Origin: Drechslerella dactyloides
Taxonomy: Eukaryota > Ascomycota > Orbiliomycetes > Orbiliales > Orbiliaceae
Reading direction: 5' to 3'
DNA: 64,000 nucleotides
Assembly: GCA_020064725.1 (NCBI GenBank)
Contig: JAGTWJ010000007.1
Span: forward strand, 2,232,001 to 2,296,000
The position numbers and the translations under genes are program-made. Below the pieces are notes generated by a model that did no database searches, was not told the origin of the DNA, and saw nothing but the letters and a program-made list of their open reading frames with translations. Of the stretch, positions 55,464-64,000 are shown piece by piece. Position 1 is the first letter of the stretch; each line of letters begins with the position of its first letter.

Positions 55464-57359
55464 ACGTCAATGATAAGCGAACAGATCAGACAAGCGAGCG
55501 GATCACCTCACCACCCCATCTCAACAAAAATACTGATTTTACCACCACAATACTATAACTTTAGGCTAGATACATATTAAATAGCTTATTTATATACTTA
55601 AGATACCTCTTAATATATTCAAATATTATGTCTAGTTCTACCACATTAACTATAACACAATACCCTTCCAAAACCCCCTCCTAACTACATATTATCCTAA
55701 CAGTTTTTTAGCTCTACCTACTTATACTACCTACCTACCTATAGTATCTTAGTCCAGTATATCACCTACCTAATATATAATAAGCATATCTTCATATTAT
55801 ATACACTATCTTTTTACCTGCTACTATTTACTTAATGTTTTATTAGTAAAGTATAGTATTATGTTTTTTATATATATAAATATTAATTAATATATTATAG
55901 TTTGTGTTCCTTTAGATAACTAGTCCACAGCTGCTAGTAGTAATATAGGAAAATTATTCTGATATTAGATAATCTGGTTTTTAATTAAACCTACTTATAG
56001 ATTAATTTCTGATAAATTTAATAATATTTTTATAGTTTAGATAGCTGCCACATTTACAGTACCTAGATATGAATTTGTTAGAGTAGCTATTAGTAATTAT
56101 ATATCTAACTTTAATAAAATTCTATTAGGGTTATAAAATACAATATTAGCTTTAATAAAACTGCTATATATATTTTTAGGTATTATTATAATAATAAATA
56201 TTTTATAAAATCTAGTGAGAAACTTTAGTTTAGAAATATAGTTAACATATATATATACTAAGCTCTCCACTTTATAGTTATATACTTGTTTTAATAATCT
56301 AAAGCAGTTAATATCCAATAATTAGAAGATATGTGATAAATATAGCAGTATATAGATTATGATAATCTTATACTTCTGGTAATATAGTTCAAAAGTAACA
56401 AAGTAATGGCTTTTGTGACCATTTAAGACTAATAGTCAGTAGTTTGAAATATAGTACTATACTATAAACTTATTAAAGTGTTTTAGTTATTATAGAATGA
56501 GTTTGTTTATTATCTAATTATTATCAGAAAGTGTAATAATTTAATCTGTTGGTAGTTTTATTACTGTATACCAGTTAATTAAGTAGTATTATCCAATAAA
56601 GATAATAAATAATAATACTATCTAATTTTTTGTACCTATCTTTTAGATAATTATTATCTACTTATAATTCCTAAGCTATACTAGTTTAGCTTTATTATAT
56701 ATTTCAATACCTATAACAATAGTAATTATAGATATTATGTTTATTATAAAGCTAGTCTTATCAAAATTATAGATATTATTATCTATAATACTATACTTAA
56801 TCTTTATAGCCTTTATTAGTTGAAACTATTTGTTGATAAGTATAGGATCTTTGCATTTTATTCACTAGTAGTTGTACTTTCTGGATAAATATGTTTGTAA
56901 TTCTGGGCAGTGTTTAATAAAGTTACCAGCCCATCTCTTACTAACACATTATGTACTATTATCACTATATATTAGTAACAGCTAGTTGGCCATATCTTTC
57001 ATACTACTTAGTCTAAAATAAAAAGATTATATATATAGTTTAAATATATATTAAATAATAGTATCTTTCTTTAATTTTATAAGGTTTTGTGATTTAGGGA
57101 TACTATTATATTATGAAAAATAATTATTATATTAATAGACTAAAATAATATAAAAAATATTATAATATTTAGTAATAGTTTAAATATTTAATTCTTAATC
57201 TTTTTTTATAGTTTTAATAGTTAGAAGAACTCTGGATTTGGTTGTAGAAGTAGGTATTGTGGTAGTTATAGAGATATAAAGTATAAGAGAAGTAGTAGGT
57301 GTATAGGTGTGGTGAGGTGATCCACTCGCTTGTCTGATCCGTTCGCTTATCATTGATGT
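55464..57359 (-). mobile_element. pogo/Fot1-like DNA transposon, copy B (RIP-degenerate)
   Basis: 1,896 bp, TA duplications at 55,462-55,463 and 57,360-57,361. The ends match copy A (ACGTCAATGAT, then AAGCGA(A/G)C(G/A)GATC units) with transition differences; the right end is ATGT instead of ACGT. The minus-strand frame at 56,097-56,318 (DINCFRLLKQVYNYKVE, IVFYNPNRILLKL) is the transposase C terminus. The body aligns with copy A but is more AT-shifted in places. Confidence 0.87.
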
Positions 57360-57537
57360 TATTTATATATTTAATATTTTATTTAGATTATTTTTAAAGT
57401 TAATTTAGTGGTTTTTTTATATTATTTATTTAATACTTTTTTAAATATATATTCTTAGTTTTTTCTACTATATATATTATAAAATATTAGCAGACCTATA
57501 TACTACAGAATCCAGACTATTAACTATATATATAATA

Positions 57538-59429
57538 ACGTATCTCACAAGCGAGCGCGCAGCACAAGCGAGCGCGCAGCCCCCCACCCCACCCCAACAA
57601 AAACACCACCTCTACCACCACGCTACTGTTATACCAGCCTACATACATACCAAACTACTTAATTACATATTTAAAATATCTACTAGTATATTTAAATATT
57701 ATATTTAGGTTTACTACAACCACTATAGCAAATTATCCTTCTAAAAGTAACCTCTAGCTAAAAACTACACCAGCAATTTAAACATTCTACCTATTTATTC
57801 TGGTTATTTATAATATTATTACCTAGGATTTTACTAGCCTAGTATATAATAAGCATACTTTTATATTATATACACCATCTTTTTACCTACTAGTACTTAC
57901 TTAGTATCTTATTTACAAAACATAATACTGTATTCTTTATACATATAAACACTATTTAGTATATTATTATCTATATTCCTTTAATAAACTGGTCTACAGT
58001 AGCTAATAATAATATTAAAAAGCTATCCTAGTATTAAATAACCTAATTTTTAATAAAATTTAATTATAAGATAGTTTTTAAAAAATTTATTAGTATCTTT
58101 ATTATCTAAGCTGCTACTATATTTACAGTATTAGGATATAAGTTTATAGATATAACTAGTAGTAGTTGTATATTAAATTTTAAAAATACTTTATTAGAAT
58201 TATAAGGTATAATACTAGCTCTAGTAAAACTATTAAATATATTTTTTTTGATTATTATAATAGTGAATACCTTTTGAAATCCAGCAAGAAACTCCAGCTT
58301 ATTGATATGATTAACATGTATATATATTAAGTTTTCTACTTGGCAGCCATACACCTGCTTCAATAGCCCAAAGCAGCCAATGTCTAATAATTAAAGAAAG
58401 TATAAAAAATATAGTAGTATATAGATTATAATAATCTTATATTTTTAATAATAGAGTTTAAAAGTAACTAAATAATAACTTCCATGACCATCTAAAATTA
58501 ATAGTTAGTAATCAGAAAAGCAGCACTGTACTGTTTTTTTGTTAAAATATTTTAATTATTTTAAAATAAGTTTATTTATTATCTAGCCATTATTAGAGAA
58601 TATAATTACCTAGTTCTTTGGTAGTTTTATCTCTATATATTAGCTGGTTAAGTGGTGTTGTCTAGTAAAGATAATAAATAATAGTATAATCTATCTTTTT
58701 GTGCTTATCTTTTAAATAATAGTTACCTATTCCTGGTTCCTAGGTTGTGTTAATTTAGCTTTATTATAGATTTTAGTGCCTGTAATGACTGTGGTTATAG
58801 AAATTATGCCTATTATAAAGTTAATTTTATTAAAATTATAGATATTATTATTAATAATACTATATTTGGTTTTTATAGTTTATATAAGCTGAAATTAATT
58901 ACTAATAAATTTAGGATTTTTGTATTTAGTTTATTAGTAGTTATATCTTCTAGATAAACATATTTAAAGCTTAGAATAGTATTTAATAAAGTTATATATT
59001 TAATTTTTATTAATATATTAAGTATTATTATTATTATATATTAATAGTAGTTAGTTGGCTATATCTTTTATATTATTTTTTTTTAAAATAAAAAAAATAT
59101 ATATATAACTTAAATATATATTAAATAATAATATTTTTTTTTAATTTTGTAAGATTTTGTAAATTAAAAGTACTATTATATTATAAAAAGTGATTATTAT
59201 ATTAATAGCTAAAAATTACTTTAAGAATATTGTATGCTTTAGTAGTAATAGTAATATTTAAATTTTTATTTTTTTTTAAAGTTTTAATAGTTAAAATAAC
59301 TTAGGATTTAATTATAGAAGTAGTTATTATGGTGATTATAGATATATATAATATAAGAAAAAAAGGAGTGTGCCAATGTTTGGTGGGGTGTGTACTCACT
59401 TGTACTACATGCTTGCTTGTGAGATACGT
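57538..59429 (-). mobile_element. pogo/Fot1-like DNA transposon, copy C (RIP-degenerate)
   Basis: 1,892 bp, TA duplications at 57,536-57,537 and 59,430-59,431. The left end (ACGTATCTCAC plus two AAGCGAGCGCGCAGCAC-type units) is well kept. The right end has the same units changed at about nine sites, almost all C-to-T or G-to-A. Transposase remnant on the minus strand at 58,106-58,363 (LEFLAGFQKVF, FTRASIIPYNSNKVFLKF). Element ends are distinct enough from A and B to be a separate subfamily. Confidence 0.86.
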
Positions 59430-59651
59430 TATTTATTAATAGTTATATAAAAAAAGAATATATTTTATATTTTATTTTTTTATAATTACTATATACTATA
59501 CTAACTTATTTATTAATTTTATTAAATAGATTTAATATATATCTAGTAATTTAATCTTATTATTATTTATTTTAACACAACTAAACTTCAATATTCTTCT
59601 AACTTCAGAATATAGGCAATTCTCCACTCAATAATAATAAAGATAATGTTG
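59430..59651. other. AT-rich spacer
   Basis: Short AT-rich spacer without features. Confidence 0.3.
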
Positions 59652-59981
59652 TTATACTATCTGGATCTTTCTATTTACACTGGTCTTATTGTAATAACAA
59701 GGAGCTTCATCCACTGCAATTAAAGTAACTCCAACGAACATGCGGGTTAAGGTCCACCTGACAGCGAAGCTTCTAATTGGCCGGAAGATATCTCCCCTGG
59801 TCCACATCTGGCCTCGTGCAACACGCTGCTCGGACTTGCCCATGTCATCTAACCTTGCACAGCGTTTGCCCTTAAGCCGTGAGGTGTCGTCATGATTGCG
59901 TAAGAAGAAGATTGTGCTGGTATGGGCTGTTGAGAACGCAATCGATCTCTCGTCCACACCACTCTCATCCGCTCCGGTCAT
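59652..59981 (-). CDS. Hypothetical small protein in an island
   Basis: ATG at 59,981 opens 109 codons in a 430-bp island of normal composition surrounded by AT-rich DNA. The product is Arg/Asp-rich at first and ends with a mildly hydrophobic part. No family recognised. It may be a relic exon. Confidence 0.25.
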   Translation of the reverse strand: MTGADESGVDERSIAFSTAHTSTIFFLRNHDDTSRLKGKRCARLDDMGKSEQRVARGQMWTRGDIFRPIRSFAVRWTLTRMFVGVTLIAVDEAPCYYNKTSVNRKIQIV

Positions 59982-60099
59982 CACGCACCCGTTACGAGCC
60001 GCCTTCCACTTGAGCTAAATTCAGATTACTCAGATCTCTCGATCGAAGTTTCGGCTATTCATCCAACTTCAACTTGTTTATAGTTATATCTCAGTGGAG

Positions 60100-62500
60100 A
60101 TACCTTCTGGCTAGCAGTATATTGATAATAACACAATTGTTACCCATATTGGGAAGAGATAGTATATTAAAGGTTCTGCTGTATAAACTGTACCCAGCTT
60201 CCTTATTTTAGCCCAGGCTTGTTATGGTTGTAAAAACTATTAAGAAAACCTGGGTAAAGAATATCTACCTTTTTTATCAGTAATTAAAGAAAAAAATATA
60301 TTACCCCTTTTAATATATATTATATACTTGTAACAATAATTTCTATTCTAATAAATATAAATAATAGTATAATAAAAAATAACTATAGTCCAATATTTAT
60401 AAAAAATCTAATCTGGAATATATTTATAATAATAAAAAAACTAAGTATAAATATATAACTATATATAATAAAATTAAAAAATATAAAATAAAAATTAAGA
60501 AATATAAACTAATGTTTAAATATATAAACCAAGAAATCTTAGTAGAATTAAATTAAAATTAGAAAATTTTCTTAAAAACTAAACAAAATATATAGGCTAA
60601 AATCTATAGATCTTAATATAATTTAATATTAAAAGCCCAAAAAATCTAATATCCCTCTTTATTACTAGTATAATAAAGTAAAATATATTAAAAGAGACTA
60701 TTTTAAGAACAAAAAGAAAAAGAACTTCTAAAAATACCCCTAATAAGAACAAAAATTTAAAATAATAAAATAAATATTTATCTTAGAAAAATTTAAAATA
60801 ATTACGAATAAGATTTAAAGATATATATATTTTAGAGTTAGATCTATTTAGTACCAAAATATTGTCCAAAAAATTAATATAATTATTAAATAAAACCTTA
60901 TCTTATTTAAAAATATTAAATTAAAAAAAAAAATTTAATTAGTTATAGAATAATTCTACACTAAAATCCTACCTAATATATTAAAAAAGCTTAGATAAAT
61001 ACTTATAAAAAAAATATTAAATAAATAAAAAAATTTCTATAAAGATAGTTTAAATATTATTTATTTCTATTATATTTCTAGCTTAATTTAAACAAATATA
61101 AAAAATTTTTTTTTTTTGAAAATGTTAAATTATATAACTTAGACTACTATGTAAAATAAAAATAATAAATAAAAATAATAAATAAAAATAATTAATAAAA
61201 ATATAAATAAATAAATTACTTAAATAATATTCTTCTAATAATATATCTAAATTTATAAAATATAGATTTATATTAGATGTAGATTTACTATATTTATTAA
61301 AAAATAAACTATTTATAAGATATTTAAAATAAATATTTATTAAAACTGCTGATAATAATCTAGATATAATGTAATTAGATATTAATATACTATAAAGAAA
61401 ATACAAAACTATTTTAAATTATATTAAAAGTTTATCCACTATTATATAATTATTATATATAAATAGTATTTTACTAATTAATAGAAAACTTATTAACTAT
61501 AGACTAAAAATAATAAAAATCTATTTTAATATAATTTTAACTACAAATAATATTTTTTTAATAATATAGAATATTTTCTATATATAAAATAGAAATATCA
61601 CTTTTATTAACAAAAGAATACTGATATTTAATTATATAGATATTTCAATTTATATAATAAATATTATAATAAATAGATTTATTAATACTATTATTTTCTA
61701 TACTTTAATTATATTAGAATATAATTATCTAAAGAAATCTTTAATATATTTGAATATATCTATTATATTAGATATTTTTTTATATAAAAAAATTATTATA
61801 TATATATTTATAGCAATACTAAAATTAGAGAATAAAAAGAAATCTTCCAAACTAAATAAGTTAAAAAAGAAATCTTAAAAAGGATTATTAGACTAATATA
61901 TTAATATAAAAAAAACTAAATAATTTATAAAAAATCTAATAACTTTGATATTAATTTTAATAAAATAGAATATATAATAGATAATAAATTAGATAATATA
62001 GTTTATATATTATATACTATTTATATTAAAACTTTTTATATATATAAAATTTAAAAAAAAAATTTAGAAAATTATTTTTACTAAAAATATAAAAATAAAC
62101 TATTAAAAATAAAAACCAGTTATTTTTGTAAAAATTATATATACTACTTTATTAATTATAGAAATAGATAGTAATATAATTGTAGATATTTTGTAGGGAA
62201 AGGATGTATCTACTATTTAAAATATCTTTATAGTTTTAATAGATTAAAGATAGCCTGAAGGTATATCTACTAATATAATAAAGAAGAAAGAGAATATTAT
62301 TAGTGTTAGAAATGTTTTAAGAATAATTTTATAAATTAGAAAAATTAGGATAACTATATTAAATAATATTTTATAAAAATATAATAAAAAATAATTAATA
62401 GTCTAAACTATAAATTAAAAAACTAAATATGTTTTAAAAATAAGAAGAATATATTAAAATAAAAAATCTAAATTTTTATAGAAAATTTATTTTTATCTTA
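60100..62500 (+). other. Extremely AT-rich block, probable 5' part of the gypsy element
   Basis: Composition is extremely AT-rich. No LTR boundary or gag motif can be read with confidence, but its position directly upstream of protease and reverse transcriptase remnants in the same direction fits a gag region destroyed by RIP. Confidence 0.4.
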
Positions 62501-64000
62501 TTTATATTTAGAAAATTTATAAAAATTTTAATTAATAGTGGAGTAGGATAAAGCTATATCTCTACTATAATAATATAAAGATATTAATTTAAAATATAAT
62601 AAAAATTTAATATTTATTAAATAATTGTTTTTTATACTAAATATTAAGATAAGTTATCTAAGAAACTATTCTTAAATTATTTATTAATAAATATTTAGAA
62701 GAATATACTATTAATATTTTAAATCTTTTAAAAGATATTCTATTAATTCTGGGATTCTTATAGTTAGTAAAATATAATTTTAGTATTAATTTAAACAAAA
62801 AAGAAATTACTTTTAATAATTATAATTATTAAAAGGTTATTAAAAAATAACTAAATAATAGAAATATTTGTAAAGAAATATATTTATAACTTATTATATA
62901 TCTATTTAATAAAAAAATCTAAAATAAATATAAATATAAACTAGATATTTTATAAAAAGTATAGATTTAAATTAGAAGTTTATATATAATCTTAGAAATA
63001 ATAGATATTCTTAAATAAATATTTAGAAAAATAAGGAATATCTTCTGATTTATATTAGAAAAACAGATTTTATTTAAAATTAATTTATTTAAATACTTAA
63101 TATTTTTATAAGAAGGAATATAATTTAGATTTATACTAATTTATAAATATATTAATTAAAAGATAGTAATATTCTATAAATATATTAAAGAAAATCTTAA
63201 AATTAAATATATATATAATTTTTTTAATTCATTAGTAGAATATTTTATTTTATTTATAAAAAAAAAGGATTCTAAGAAACTATAAATTTATATTGATTAT
63301 TAAATTCTTAATATAATAACTATTAAATATAAAAAATCTTTATTTTTTATTAATAAATTCTTTAATAAGATATTAAATATTATTATTTATATAAAACTTA
63401 ATTTTATTAATATATATTATAATATTAGAATCAACCTAAAAGAAGAATAGAAAACTATTTTTAAAATTAGATATAAACTATTTAAATACTTAGTTATATT
63501 CTTTAAATTAATTAATACATCTACAACCTTTTAAATATTTATAAATCATATTCTATAAAAGTATATTAATAATATATATATAATATATTTAAATAATATT
63601 TTTATCTACAATAAAAAATCTTTAAAATATTAAAAATATATTAATTAAATTTTTAAAACCCTAAATTAATATAAATTTAAAATAAAATCAAAAAAATTTA
63701 AATTTAAAATAATTAAAGTTAAATTTTTAAAAACTATTATTACTTTTTATAATATAAAAATAAATCTAAAAAAAATATAAATTATATAAAACTAGCTAAT
63801 ACCAAAAATATTTAAGAAAATATAAGTTTTCTTAAAATTATATAATTATTATTAATAATTTATTTAAAAATATAACTATCTAACAATTACCCTTTTAGAA
63901 TTAATAAAAAAAAATATTTATTTTAAAATAATAAAAAAAAAGATTAAAGCATTTTAAATATTAAAAAAAGTATTTATCTTAGTATCTATTTTTAAATTCT
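62501..64000 (+). mobile_element. Ty3/gypsy retrotransposon remnant: protease and reverse transcriptase, RIP-ruined
   Basis: On the plus strand, about 62,522-62,590 reads ILINSGVG-stop-SYIS, the LIDSGA protease motif with its Asp as Asn. About 63,240-63,609 reads through the gypsy reverse transcriptase core: FIKKKDSKKL, YIDY, ITIKYKKSLFFI, EE-stop-KTIFKIRY, FKYLVIFFKLINTSTTF and YLNNIFIY. The catalytic YLDDILIY box (63,586-63,609) has both Asp as Asn. Stops replace the expected Trp, Arg and Gln codons. Protease before reverse transcriptase and the RT motifs indicate Ty3/gypsy. RNase H and integrase should lie beyond about 63.7 kb and past the window edge. Confidence 0.85.

Noticed and set aside
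61125..61406. 93-codon minus-strand ORF
   Set aside because: It is made of Ile, Leu, Phe, Asn, Tyr and Ser only, as expected from translating very AT-rich DNA, and lies within the probable gypsy remnant.

Overview
The window is nuclear DNA of a filamentous ascomycete (Pezizomycotina). Introns are short (51-121 bp), with GT-AG ends and CTAAC/CTGAC branch sites. The gene set is fungal (fungal-type PRP18, SWC5, MHF2, a HET-like protein, a MoaA/MoaC fusion). The right-hand 25 kb shows transition-biased mutation of repeats, the signature of RIP (repeat-induced point mutation), and is strongly AT-rich. I cannot name the genus from the sequence.

The left 38.4 kb has normal base composition and is gene-dense. 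In order: FYVE-finger protein (+), PRP18 splicing factor (+), a four-exon NDUFB4-like complex I subunit (-), a carotenoid cleavage oxygenase (-), pseudouridine synthase PUS7 (+), the molybdenum-cofactor locus MOCS1/cnxABC (+), SWR1-complex subunit SWC5 (-), an unknown multispanning membrane protein (-), a large HET-like protein (-), a GPI-type secreted cupredoxin (-), histone-fold protein MHF2/CENP-X (-), a bZIP transcription factor (+), an F-box protein (-), a six-exon BTB/POZ protein (-), SRP19/SEC65 (+) and WD40 protein WDR8/WRAP73 (-). Most gene models were rebuilt by joining exons across introns that keep the frame. The genes are mostly housekeeping and do not form one pathway or a secondary-metabolite cluster.

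At 38,411 the sequence switches abruptly to an AT-rich compartment that runs to the end. It is built from repeats. Four pogo/Fot1-like DNA transposons of about 1.87-1.90 kb (38,411; 47,375; 55,464; 57,538) have terminal inverted repeats and TA target duplications. Two apparently identical 249-bp non-autonomous relatives lie at 43,582 and 55,164. There is a solo LTR plus LTR fragments, and a RIP-ruined Ty3/gypsy element whose protease and reverse transcriptase can still be read from about 62.5 kb to the edge. Islands of normal composition (about 40.3-41.4, 44.5-46.1, 49.2-50.9, 51.0-55.1 and 59.65-60.1 kb) hold decayed coding sequence, a fragment of large-subunit rRNA gene, and small ORFs of unknown status.

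The points most worth a second look are: an intron in MOCS1 whose retention or removal would give either a MoaA protein ending in Gly-Gly or a MoaA-MoaC fusion without it; an in-frame FYVE intron whose removal creates the WxxD motif; a 17-bp double motif in the transposon ends whose core changes in step in both repeats; the dispersed rDNA fragment; and an unidentified decayed ORF with three RIP-type stops.
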